Shown here: positions 8,184-16,255 of the stretch, one piece after another
Layout: each line of letters starts with the position of its first letter
Position numbering within the stretch: the stretch's first letter is position 1
Assembly: GCA_002412595.1 (NCBI GenBank)
Contig: DHVJ01000019.1
Coordinates: 1 to 25,400 of the forward strand
Source of the DNA: Anaerolineaceae bacterium UBA5211
GTDB lineage: Bacteria > Chloroflexota > Anaerolineae > Anaerolineales > Anaerolineaceae
Direction of reading: 5' to 3'
DNA length: 25,400 nt
Position numbers and translations under genes: made by a program
The notes under the pieces: generated by a model
What the model saw: only the letters and a program-made list of their open reading frames with translations
Database searches by the model: none
Told to the model about the DNA's origin: nothing

Positions 8184-9341
8184 ATGAGTGAAGTCATTAT
8201 CGCAGGCGTCGGCGCAACCCCAGTAGGGGAACATTGGGAGTTATCGCTGGACAACCTGGCCGCCAAAGCCATGCTGGCCGCCATGCGCGACTCGGGTGTC
8301 ATGCGCCCGCAGGCGCTCTACGTCGGCAACCTGCTGGCCTCATCCATTTCCAAGCAAGCCAATTTGGGCACGCGCCTGGCCGAGAACGTTGGACTGACCG
8401 GTATAGAGACCTTCACGGCCGAAGCCGGCGAAGCCTCCGGCGCGGCCGCGCTGCGCATGGGCTATTTGGCAATCAAATCTGGTTTGGTGGAAAGCGCCCT
8501 GGTGCTAGGCATCGAGAAATACACCGACATGGTCGGGCCAGAAGTGGACGCCATCCTGGGCTATTCAGCGGATTCTGATTTCGAAAGCACGCAAGGCCTA
8601 ACGCCCAACGGCCTGGCCGGGCTGCTCATGCAGCGTTATATGGAACAATACCAGGCGCCACATGATGCTTTCGCGACGCTGCCGCTGCTGGCACACACCA
8701 ACGCGGTGCACAACCCGCTGGCCATGTACCGCAAAGCCGTGGATTTGGCCGCCTACCAGCGCGCGCCGCTGGTTACTCCGCCGCTCAACCTGTTCGATGT
8801 GGCGCCTTACGCGGACGGCGCGGCCGCCCTGCTGCTGGTCAGCGACAAGGTGCTGTTCCGCAGCCGGCAGGCTAAACCCGTGCGAATAGCGGCCTCCAGC
8901 GTAGCCATCGACGCACTGGCGCTGCACGACCGGCCCGATCCGCTGGCCTTTGAAGCAGCAGCGCTGTCGCTGCGCAAGGCGCTGCAGAGCGCGGAAATGG
9001 GCTGGGACGACATGGACCTGTTCGAGCTATGGGACGCAACCTCCATCTACGGCCTGCTGACTTTGGAGGCGGGCGGCTTTGCCGCGCGCGGGCAGGGCTG
9101 GCGCTGGCTGCAGGAAAGCGACATTTCACTGAAGAGCAAGCTGCCCCTGCTGACCATGGGCGGCAACAAGGCACGCGGATTCCCGATCGGCGCAGCCGGC
9201 GTGTACCAGGCCGTGGAAGCCGTGCAGCAGCTGCGCGGCCAGGCCGGCGAGAACCAGGTGCCGGATGCGCGCACGGCCATCATCCAGGCGCTGGGCGGGC
9301 CTGCCTCGAGCGCCATCACGCATATTCTTACGACGCGCTAA
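8184..9341 (+). CDS. Thiolase-fold protein with all catalytic residues substituted
   Basis: A 385-residue protein that aligns end to end with archaeal acetoacetyl-CoA thiolases, which make acetoacetyl-CoA for HMG-CoA synthase. The active site is lost. The nucleophile block normally reading EAACASG is AEAGEASG (Glu83 in place of Cys). The EVHD block is ELWDATS (Trp283 in place of His). The GHPxGATG block is GFPIGAAG (Phe333 in place of His). The fold-determining stretches around them, such as YADGAAALLL and AAGVYQAVEAVQQLRG, are kept, and there is no frameshift or stop. It should therefore be a stable but non-thiolytic protein, perhaps a scaffold for the preceding synthase or an enzyme with another chemistry. 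It lies 8 nt after the synthase, in the same operon. No other thiolase is present in the window. Confidence 0.85.
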   Translation: MSEVIIAGVGATPVGEHWELSLDNLAAKAMLAAMRDSGVMRPQALYVGNLLASSISKQANLGTRLAENVGLTGIETFTAEAGEASGAAALRMGYLAIKSGLVESALVLGIEKYTDMVGPEVDAILGYSADSDFESTQGLTPNGLAGLLMQRYMEQYQAPHDAFATLPLLAHTNAVHNPLAMYRKAVDLAAYQRAPLVTPPLNLFDVAPYADGAAALLLVSDKVLFRSRQAKPVRIAASSVAIDALALHDRPDPLAFEAAALSLRKALQSAEMGWDDMDLFELWDATSIYGLLTLEAGGFAARGQGWRWLQESDISLKSKLPLLTMGGNKARGFPIGAAGVYQAVEAVQQLRGQAGENQVPDARTAIIQALGGPASSAITHILTTR

Positions 9342-9348
9342 GCAGCTA

Positions 9349-9378
9349 TTGACAAAAGTAGACAAAAGTTGACAGAAA
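9349..9378 (+). repeat. Three tandem 10-bp units
   Basis: TTGACAAAAG, TAGACAAAAG and TTGACAGAAA follow one another without a gap directly after the thiolase-like gene. The spacing of one helical turn would place the units on one face of the DNA. The function is unknown. Confidence 0.55.
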
Positions 9379-9399
9379 TAGGGTATCCTTTTCCAAACT

Positions 9400-9440
9400 A
9401 ACACCGATCCCAATGACCTCAAGCGGGAGCGGTGTTTTCT
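9400..9440 (+). terminator. Intrinsic terminator of the mevalonate operon
   Basis: AACACCG (9400-9406) pairs with CGGTGTT (9430-9436). The stem extends inward with TCCC/GGGA after one mismatch, and TTCTTT follows. It ends the transcript from 5816-9341. Confidence 0.65.
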
Positions 9441-9527
9441 TTACAAAAGGGAAAAAAGGTAAATGGGGGAAAAACAAGGGATTCATTTCCATCCCATTTT
9501 TCAAATCCAAAATCTTTAAAACAACCA

Positions 9528-9560
9528 TGTTATGCTATACATCAATATGCGCTCAGGAGG
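9528..9560 (+). promoter_or_regulatory. Extended -10 promoter and ribosome site of the acetyltransferase gene
   Basis: TGTTATGCT (9528-9536) fits an extended -10 element. No convincing -35 box is visible. AGGAGG at 9555-9560 lies six nt before the ATG at 9567 and decides the start. Confidence 0.4.
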
Positions 9561-9566
9561 AAAACA

Positions 9567-10355
9567 ATGGACCAGCATGAAGACATCAGCATTATCGAGC
9601 TGACCCCGGACAACATCGCGGATTACGGCGTGTGCGGCTACAAGGACGCGGCCAAACACCTGGAGCTGCGCAACAAGATCGCCTGGTACACAGACTATTA
9701 CCCCAAGGGACTGCGCATCAAGGCGGTCATGTCCAAGCAGGGCGGTTACCAGGGCATGTTGGAATATGTGCCCGGGGAATTTGCCCACCGCCCGGTGCAG
9801 GCCGCCGGATACCTGTTCATCCACTGTGTATTCGTGGGCTTCAAGAGCGCCTACAAAGGGCAGGGGCTGGCCAGCCGGCTGCTGCAGGATTGCATGAATG
9901 AAGCGCGCGCAGGACATTACCAGGGCGCGGCGGTGGTGACGCGCAAAGGGCCTTTCATGGCGCACAACGACATCTTTCTGAAGCAAGGTTTTCAGGTAGT
10001 GGACAGCGCCGCACCAGACTTCGACCTGCTGGCGCTGAAATTCGACCCGACTGCCCCCGATCCGCAATTCAAGCATGAAACGCTCAACGATACCGGCGCT
10101 TACGCACAGGGACTGACGGTCATGCGCTCCTTCCAGTGCCCATATACGGAAAAGAACGTCAAGGCTATTCTGCAGAGCGCGGCAGACGATTTTCACATCG
10201 AAGCCCGGCTGGTGGACCTGGTCGACGCGCAGGCAGCTCAGAACGCGCCTTCGCCCTTCGGGACCTTCTGCCTGATCTACGAGGGCGAGATCCTCAGCCA
10301 CCACCCCATCAGCAGCACGCGCTTCGCCAACATCATGCGCAAAAAATTGAAGTAA
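9567..10355 (+). CDS. GNAT acetyltransferase with C-terminal YoaP-like domain
   Basis: A 262-residue protein. The N-terminal part (about residues 1-150) is a GNAT fold with the acetyl-CoA loop YKGQGLASRLLQDC and AAVVTRKGPFMA. The C-terminal part (about 165-262) resembles the YoaP-like domain, with LTVMRSFQCPYTEKNV and the conserved NAPSPFGTFCLIYEGE. This two-domain layout matches Bacillus YoaP, whose substrate is not known. The SFQCPY motif recalls a thioredoxin-like strand-loop with one Cys, but no CxxC is present. The reading frame is open further upstream, yet the ATG at 9567 is clearly preferred because of the strong AGGAGG. It is a single gene between the mevalonate operon terminator and tRNA-Ser. 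Confidence 0.85.
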   Translation: MDQHEDISIIELTPDNIADYGVCGYKDAAKHLELRNKIAWYTDYYPKGLRIKAVMSKQGGYQGMLEYVPGEFAHRPVQAAGYLFIHCVFVGFKSAYKGQGLASRLLQDCMNEARAGHYQGAAVVTRKGPFMAHNDIFLKQGFQVVDSAAPDFDLLALKFDPTAPDPQFKHETLNDTGAYAQGLTVMRSFQCPYTEKNVKAILQSAADDFHIEARLVDLVDAQAAQNAPSPFGTFCLIYEGEILSHHPISSTRFANIMRKKLK

Positions 10356-10386
10356 GTCTTTTTCAGCAGAGAGCAAAAAATGCCCT

Positions 10387-10413
10387 TTGAATCCGGGATT
10401 CTCAATGTATAAT
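10387..10413 (+). promoter_or_regulatory. Promoter of tRNA-Ser
   Basis: TTGAAT (10387-10392), a 15-nt spacer and a perfect TATAAT (10408-10413). The start of transcription would fall about 5 nt before the tRNA. Confidence 0.65.
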
Positions 10414-10424
10414 TTCCTCCACAC

Positions 10425-10513
10425 GGAGAGGTGCCAGAGTGGTCGATTGGGACGGTCTCGAAAACCGTTGTAGCCATTATTGGTTACCGTGGGTTCGAAT
10501 CCCACCCTCTCCG
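10425..10513 (+). tRNA. tRNA-Ser (anticodon CGA)
   Basis: An 89-nt tRNA. The acceptor stem is GGAGAGG (10425-10431) with CCTCTCC (10506-10512), and the discriminator is G10513. The anticodon stem is ACGGT/ACCGT with loop CTCGAAA, giving anticodon CGA at 10459-10461, which reads the UCG codon. A long variable arm (about 10469-10488) marks the serine class. The T stem is GTGGG/CCCAC with TTCGAAT in the loop. CCA is not encoded. The AT-rich restriction-modification islet begins right behind it. Confidence 0.97.
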
Positions 10514-10564
10514 CTGTTTTTTTATCTAAACTGAATAAGACAAATCCAAAATTTGGTGAAGCAA

Positions 10565-13429
10565 ATGTTTTATAAAATGCTGAATGCAGCTAGGGATAAT
10601 TGGTACGGTTCAGAAGAATGTACTGTAAATAACCTCATTGAATATATTATCCAAACCAGACAAATGCGTGACGCGCAAATCGAGGCCATTAAAACTTACC
10701 TGTTTTTAAAAATCTGCTGTGATAACCAACCACTTGAATATCTTTTCAGAAGTGGAGCCTTCAATAATTTGAATTTGGATGACTTGGAATTATCCATTAC
10801 AACAAGAAAATTTCTCGAAAACAAACCTGCCGCCGTTGCTTTGTTAGAATACGCTTGCTTAAAAAATGAAGAAGGCAAACAGATTTCAAAAGAAATGGAA
10901 AAACAGATTCGGAAATCACCAGAAAGCATTAACTACGATAAGTTCTTTAAAGATGTTTTCTATGGAGTGAAATATACAGACTATTTGTTTAGCCTTCCAA
11001 TGGGGGCAGGTAAAACTTACCTTATGGCTGCTTTTATTTACTTGGATTTGTACTTTGCAATAAATGAACCTAATAATCCTGCTTTTGCTCACAATTTTAT
11101 TGTTTTTGCTCCTTCAGGGCTTAAGTCATCTGTTGTACCGAGTTTGAGAACCATACAAAATTTTAACCCAACATGGATTATCCCAGAACCATCTGCGTCA
11201 GATATCAAGCGCCAAATCACATTTGAACTTCTCGACCAAAGTAAAACCGCAAAAAAATCCAATAAAACCAAAAATCCAAACGTGCAAAAAATTGCCAATC
11301 ATCAGCCATTTTCTGACTTGTTCGGACTTGTGATGGTAACAAATGCCGAAAAAGTAATACTTGACCGTATTCAAGAGAAAAATGGTCGAATATATATGTT
11401 TGAAGAAAGTGAAGATGATAAAGATAGACAGGCAAATGAACTGCGCAACCTGATCGGTAAATTACCATCTTTATCCATTTTTATTGATGAAGTTCATCAC
11501 GCAGTAAGCGATGAAATCAAATTACGGGCCGTGGTAGGCAAATGGGCAATTAATCATACGATTAATTCTGTAATTGGATTTTCCGGCACTCCGTATCTGA
11601 AGAAAGCCGAAAAAATTATCGTAACTGATAAATTTTCTGTTGCCACCGCTGAAATATCTAATATTGTCTATTATTACCCGCTAATAAAAGGTATTGGGAA
11701 TTTTTTAAAGAAACCAATAGTCAAAATAGCCGAAATAGCTGACAGCTCTCAAATAATTGAGAAAGGTGTCAAAGAATTTCTTAACAACTATAAAGACACA
11801 GTCTATGACGGAGATCTAGCAGCAAAACTTGGCATCTACTGCGGAACAATAGAGAAGCTTGAAGAATTGGTTCTACCACTTGTTTCCCGAATAGTTGCTG
11901 AATATGGAATACCTCCAGATGTTATCTTGAAGTACCACAAGGGTAATAAGAAATATCCGCAACCTACAGACAGCCAGATGCAATTTGAAATTTTAGATAA
12001 GCCGATTTCCAAGATCAGAATTGTTCTGCTTGTACAAATCGGTAAGGAAGGTTGGGATTGCCGCAGTCTTACTGGCATTATCCTTTCACAAGAGGGAGAT
12101 TGCCCAAAAAACATGGTGCTGCAGACCTCATGCCGCTGTCTTCGTCAAGTTGAAAAGGATAGAGTTCAAACTGCCCTGGTTTATTTAAACGAGAGCAATG
12201 CAGATAAGTTAAACACTCAATTACAACAGCAACAACATGTTTCTCTGAAAGAATTTTCTTCTGTGGACAATTCAAAAACTGCTTTGAGGCGGTTTGATCG
12301 CACTACCTATTTAAAATTACCAAAAATTGAGTTCTTTCAACTTAAGATAAAGTATGAAACATTGATTGTTGATAAAGAAACCAATACGGAAACCAAGATA
12401 AAAATAGCTACGGAAAATGCCAAGTACATAAATATCATAAAGACCACTGACTTCAAAATGGATGTGACCACCACAGAAGTTGTTGAAGAGGAAAAAGGAA
12501 CTGTACCCACTACTTTTACCTCCTGGCTTTATGGGATATCTAAGGCAAGTTTTGGCTTTATTACCATACAGCAACTTAATAAATATTTTGATTTAATGAA
12601 GGATGTTTTTTACATCATAACCTTCGAGAAGGAAGGTTCGCGGTATTTTAGTTCCAAATACAATAGAATGTTGATTGAAGCAAATATTCGCAAAGCTTTT
12701 TATGAAAATCGCTCGTTTGTCACGAAAGAAGAACTTATACCATATGAAGCCAGCCTTCTAAACATTAGAAATTTTAATTCGAAATTTTACACCGATACCC
12801 CAGATATTTTTTATCCTGACCAGGAAACAGTCGAGAACATCATACTGGATGACAGTGGCAAATTGAAAATTAAACCTGAAATATTGCAAGCAATAAAAAC
12901 ACTTGACGAAAATGGTAATTCTGCCATAGCAGATAATCTACGTAAACAGTATTCCTCTCATCCTGAAAAGGATCATTCTTTCCACTACTTGCCTTATAAA
13001 ACGGCCAGCGACTTTGAACAAACCTTTCTACGCGAGGTGCTGAGCTTGTCCGAAATCAATAAAATGAGCCTAGAGGTATATTTCAATGGAGATCGGACTT
13101 TGACTGAATTTAGAATCCGATGTTATAAATCAGATTCCAGTAAATGGAGATATATTGGAAAGTACACTCCCGATTTTCTGATTATCCAGCGCAAAAGCGG
13201 CCTGATTCACAAAGCGATTATTGTTGAAACCAAGGGTGCGATTTACGCTAACGACCCGACATTTAACGATAAACGTATATTTATGAATACAGAATTTAAA
13301 AAACAGAATAATAAGGCCTTCGGCTACAGCCGCTTTGAATACTTGTATTTGGAGGACAGCTTGCCTGAAAAAGAACGTATTAGTAAAACTCATCAGACGA
13401 TAGTAAATTTCTTTAAGGGGGAAAAATAA
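10565..13429 (+). CDS. res: Type III restriction endonuclease, Res (helicase-nuclease) subunit
   Basis: This is the motor and cleavage subunit of a type III restriction-modification enzyme, which translocates or slides from unmodified sites and cuts nearby. From the ATG at 10565 (GGTGAA just upstream) it has 954 residues. The superfamily 2 helicase motifs are in order: Walker A GAGKT at 147-151, DEVHH at 308-312, GFSGTPY next, then GKEGWDCRSLTG and QTSCRCLRQ for motifs V and VI. The C-terminus carries a PD-ExK nuclease with Asp870 (TPDFLII) and Glu888-Thr-Lys890 (VETKG). The gene is markedly AT-rich compared with the flanking host genes, a sign of transfer. It precedes mod by one base; mod first is the more usual order. 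No strong promoter is seen in the 51 nt between the tRNA and the start. Confidence 0.92.
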   Translation: MFYKMLNAARDNWYGSEECTVNNLIEYIIQTRQMRDAQIEAIKTYLFLKICCDNQPLEYLFRSGAFNNLNLDDLELSITTRKFLENKPAAVALLEYACLKNEEGKQISKEMEKQIRKSPESINYDKFFKDVFYGVKYTDYLFSLPMGAGKTYLMAAFIYLDLYFAINEPNNPAFAHNFIVFAPSGLKSSVVPSLRTIQNFNPTWIIPEPSASDIKRQITFELLDQSKTAKKSNKTKNPNVQKIANHQPFSDLFGLVMVTNAEKVILDRIQEKNGRIYMFEESEDDKDRQANELRNLIGKLPSLSIFIDEVHHAVSDEIKLRAVVGKWAINHTINSVIGFSGTPYLKKAEKIIVTDKFSVATAEISNIVYYYPLIKGIGNFLKKPIVKIAEIADSSQIIEKGVKEFLNNYKDTVYDGDLAAKLGIYCGTIEKLEELVLPLVSRIVAEYGIPPDVILKYHKGNKKYPQPTDSQMQFEILDKPISKIRIVLLVQIGKEGWDCRSLTGIILSQEGDCPKNMVLQTSCRCLRQVEKDRVQTALVYLNESNADKLNTQLQQQQHVSLKEFSSVDNSKTALRRFDRTTYLKLPKIEFFQLKIKYETLIVDKETNTETKIKIATENAKYINIIKTTDFKMDVTTTEVVEEEKGTVPTTFTSWLYGISKASFGFITIQQLNKYFDLMKDVFYIITFEKEGSRYFSSKYNRMLIEANIRKAFYENRSFVTKEELIPYEASLLNIRNFNSKFYTDTPDIFYPDQETVENIILDDSGKLKIKPEILQAIKTLDENGNSAIADNLRKQYSSHPEKDHSFHYLPYKTASDFEQTFLREVLSLSEINKMSLEVYFNGDRTLTEFRIRCYKSDSSKWRYIGKYTPDFLIIQRKSGLIHKAIIVETKGAIYANDPTFNDKRIFMNTEFKKQNNKAFGYSRFEYLYLEDSLPEKERISKTHQTIVNFFKGEK

Positions 13430-13430
13430 A

Positions 13431-15443
13431 ATGGCTGTTAAATATATTCCATTTATTCCTGAACCAGTAGAAGGCCAAGCTGTCCTTAGCAATTTCAACA
13501 GGATATTAAAGTATAAAGGCGCCGATGATGTTTCCATGGCCTTGGAACGCGGGATGCCACTATATGAGATGGAAAAACCGGAAACAGTTGGTGAAAATAA
13601 AGCAGGCAATATGGTCATTCGTGGCGAATGTGTTTCAGCCTGTGCCTATTTGAAAGAAAAGGGCATTACGGTTGATCTAGTTTATATTGATCCCCCATTT
13701 GCCAGTGGCGCCGATTATGCAAAAAAAATATATATCCGCCGCAATCCTAAAGTGGCTGAAGCCATTGAACAAGCCGAACAAGAACTCGATGTTGAAGAGC
13801 TGAAAGCCTTTGAGGAAAAAATGTACGGCGACGTATGGGACAAAGAAAAATATCTCAATTGGATGTACGAAAACCTTATGGCAATCAAGAGTGTCATGAG
13901 CGAAACCGCATCAATTTACGTACATTTGGATTGGCACATCGGGCATTACGTAAAAATATTACTTGATGAAGTCTTTGGAGAAAACAATTTTAGAAATGAA
14001 ATAATATGGCAAAAGACAACTTCACCTAAAGCTCAATCAGGTCAGTTTTCCAACACACATGACACTATATTTTTTTATAAAAATGGAGAAGATTATACTT
14101 TTAATAAGCAATATACTGAATATTCTGAAGATTATCTAAATAATTTTTATAAATATTACACACCTGAAGGACGAAGGTATCGAATTTCAGATTTCACACA
14201 ATCTGGTCAAGGCTCTGGTATTTATTTTAGTAAAGATGGCAAATCGAACTATATAGAGCCACCTGCAGGCAAGCATTGGATTTGGGGACAAAAAAAAGTT
14301 ACAGAAGGAGTAAATTCGGGGAAAATTATTTTTTCAACAAATAATGTACCTGGTTTAGTTAGATATTTAGATGAAATGCCGGGAAACCCTTTACGAGACA
14401 TCTGGGTTGATATTAATTCAATAGGGCCAAGTTCTAGTGAATCAAGAGATTACGATACTCAAAAACCTGAAGCACTCCTTGAACGCATTATTAATGCATC
14501 TTCGGATGAAAATACGCTGATTGCTGACTTTTTCGGCGGCACTGGAGTAACTTCAATTGTTGCAAACAACCTCGGACGACATTTTATTCATTGCGATATC
14601 GGCATTAATTCCATTCAAACAACACGTGATCAGTTAAAAGCCGATGGCGCTGAGTTTGATGTGCTTGAAATTAAAGATGGCATATCTCTCTATCGCAACC
14701 CTGTCCAGACAATGGATAAAATCAAATCGCTTATTCCTGGGCTTAAAAACGAGGATTCACTCGATTCGTTCTGGGAAGGAGCGATTTCCGACAGCAAGCT
14801 CGGTATTGTTCCTGTGTATGTGCCAAACTTGATGGATAGCAACACAAAACTTTTAGATGAGGTTTTGATGAATAGGATCATCCACCAAGCAATTCCGGAA
14901 CTGGCTCCCAATATCAAAAAAGTAATTGTTTATTATGTGGACATCATTAGCGAGGAAGAAATCCGCAAATTTATAACAGAAGATGATAGCACCACCGTTG
15001 AAATAGAATTACGTGATCTAAAAGCGGTTCTCGATGATATTATTGTTGCGGATTATGCAGAATTTCATATCAATGAAACCCATGATGATTTATTTGGCAG
15101 CTATTTAATTGCGCTTGATAGATTCGCCAGCGACCGCGTTATGCAAAAAATTCACGAATTCAATCAGAAGGCTTATCTGAATTCCAATAATAAGCCATAT
15201 AAACCAGTTGAAATTAGTGAAGAAGGATTGGAACTGATAGAATTCATCAGCTTGGATTGCAGTGCCAGTGAAGGACCATGGCATTCCGATAGTGAAATCA
15301 AAATCGACAAGCTTGGCTACGTAATCCGCAATGGTGAAAAGACCAAAATTTTCTGGGATGGCATTATCCACAGTGAAAAGAAACCCTTACGTATCAAAAT
15401 TCGCAACATTTGCGGTGATGAAACAGTCTTTGAAGTGAAGTAA
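13431..15443 (+). CDS. mod: Type III DNA modification methyltransferase, Mod subunit
   Basis: The 670-residue methyltransferase and specificity subunit. It protects host DNA and guides Res. Motif IV, DPPF, is at residues 87-90 (LVYIDPPFASG) and the AdoMet-binding motif I is later, at 366-372 (ADFFGGTG). This is the beta-class order typical of type III N6-adenine methyltransferases. The target-recognition region lies between them (about residues 170-345) and is far more AT-rich than the flanking catalytic parts. A C-terminal extension of about 250 residues has no motif I recognise. The AAGGGGG ribosome site lies within the end of res, and the start is one base after the res stop, so the pair is translated as one operon. 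The recognition sequence cannot be read from the protein. Confidence 0.92.
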   Translation: MAVKYIPFIPEPVEGQAVLSNFNRILKYKGADDVSMALERGMPLYEMEKPETVGENKAGNMVIRGECVSACAYLKEKGITVDLVYIDPPFASGADYAKKIYIRRNPKVAEAIEQAEQELDVEELKAFEEKMYGDVWDKEKYLNWMYENLMAIKSVMSETASIYVHLDWHIGHYVKILLDEVFGENNFRNEIIWQKTTSPKAQSGQFSNTHDTIFFYKNGEDYTFNKQYTEYSEDYLNNFYKYYTPEGRRYRISDFTQSGQGSGIYFSKDGKSNYIEPPAGKHWIWGQKKVTEGVNSGKIIFSTNNVPGLVRYLDEMPGNPLRDIWVDINSIGPSSSESRDYDTQKPEALLERIINASSDENTLIADFFGGTGVTSIVANNLGRHFIHCDIGINSIQTTRDQLKADGAEFDVLEIKDGISLYRNPVQTMDKIKSLIPGLKNEDSLDSFWEGAISDSKLGIVPVYVPNLMDSNTKLLDEVLMNRIIHQAIPELAPNIKKVIVYYVDIISEEEIRKFITEDDSTTVEIELRDLKAVLDDIIVADYAEFHINETHDDLFGSYLIALDRFASDRVMQKIHEFNQKAYLNSNNKPYKPVEISEEGLELIEFISLDCSASEGPWHSDSEIKIDKLGYVIRNGEKTKIFWDGIIHSEKKPLRIKIRNICGDETVFEVK

Positions 15444-15532
15444 TTATTATTAGGTTACTTATAAATAATAACAATTATTTCAAGTCTTCTCAGGCCCATA
15501 TTTTATAAAATTAGAGTTCGGCCATTGTATCA

Positions 15533-16240
15533 ATGATCAAAGTATCATCTATTGCAAAGCAAACAAGTTTTGGAATCCTGCGTGCGAATGCCAAACCCGA
15601 ACAACTGACCGGTATGGCGCGCTTTGCCATCCAGACCGACCAGCGCCTGGGGCTGTCTATCCCCGATCTGCGCCGCATCGCCAAGCAGGTGCCGCACGAA
15701 CACCAACTGGCGCTGGATTTATGGGAGAGCGGCATACCGGACGCACGTCTGCTGGCATCCATGATCGACGTTCCCGAACAAGCCACGGAAGAACAGTTGG
15801 AAGCCTGGGTAAAGGATTTTAATTCCTGGGATATCTGCGATCAGGTGTGCGATAATCTTTTCCAGCACACTTCTTTCGCCTGGGATAAGGTGCGGGAATG
15901 GTCCACGCGCGAGGAAGAATTCGTCAAGCGCGCGGCTTACGCTTTAATATGCTGCCTGGCCTGGCACGACAAGAATGCCAGCGACCAGCAGTTCATCAAC
16001 CTGTTCCCGGTCATCCAGGCAGGCGCCAGCGACCCGCGCAATTTCGTTAAGAAAGCCGTCAACTGGGCACTGCGCAACATCGGCAAGCGCAACTTGGCGC
16101 TCAACCAGGCAGCCATCGCGCAGGCTAACAAATTGTTGACCTTGTGCGACAAGACTGCCAACTGGATCGCACGCGATGCGCTGCGCGAGCTGCAAAATGA
16201 GAAAACCCAGGCGCGCGTGGCGAAACACCCGCGCGGGTAA
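15533..16240 (+). CDS. DNA alkylation repair protein, AlkD-like
   Basis: A 235-residue HEAT-like-repeat protein of the DNA alkylation repair family, DNA glycosylases that release positively charged alkylated bases. Family blocks are GMARFAIQTDQRLGLSIP, FNSWDICDQVCDNLF (the Trp-Asp pair near residue 102 is in the substrate-facing region), EEEFVKRAAYALICCLAWHD and NFVKKAVNWALRNIGKRNL. The start at 15533 has no good ribosome site. The first 13 or so residues (MIKVSSIAKQTSF) are encoded by DNA resembling the AT-rich islet upstream and do not look like the usual N-terminus. The native 5' end may have been altered when the R-M islet arrived. The gene converges on the membrane protein gene at 16256, with 15 nt between the stops. 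Confidence 0.85.
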   Translation: MIKVSSIAKQTSFGILRANAKPEQLTGMARFAIQTDQRLGLSIPDLRRIAKQVPHEHQLALDLWESGIPDARLLASMIDVPEQATEEQLEAWVKDFNSWDICDQVCDNLFQHTSFAWDKVREWSTREEEFVKRAAYALICCLAWHDKNASDQQFINLFPVIQAGASDPRNFVKKAVNWALRNIGKRNLALNQAAIAQANKLLTLCDKTANWIARDALRELQNEKTQARVAKHPRG

Positions 16241-16255
16241 ATACGATTTTTGTCG

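Noticed and set aside
9516..10505. A 329-codon frame opposite the YoaP-type acetyltransferase and tRNA
   Set aside because: It runs antisense through a well-supported gene and through the tRNA; its product has no recognisable domain and reflects GC-rich codon bias on the other strand.
15444..15532. An attachment-site repeat of the tRNA-Ser 3' end at the far side of the R-M islet
   Set aside because: I compared the tRNA 3' end with this stretch by eye and found no match of useful length; no integrase gene is present.
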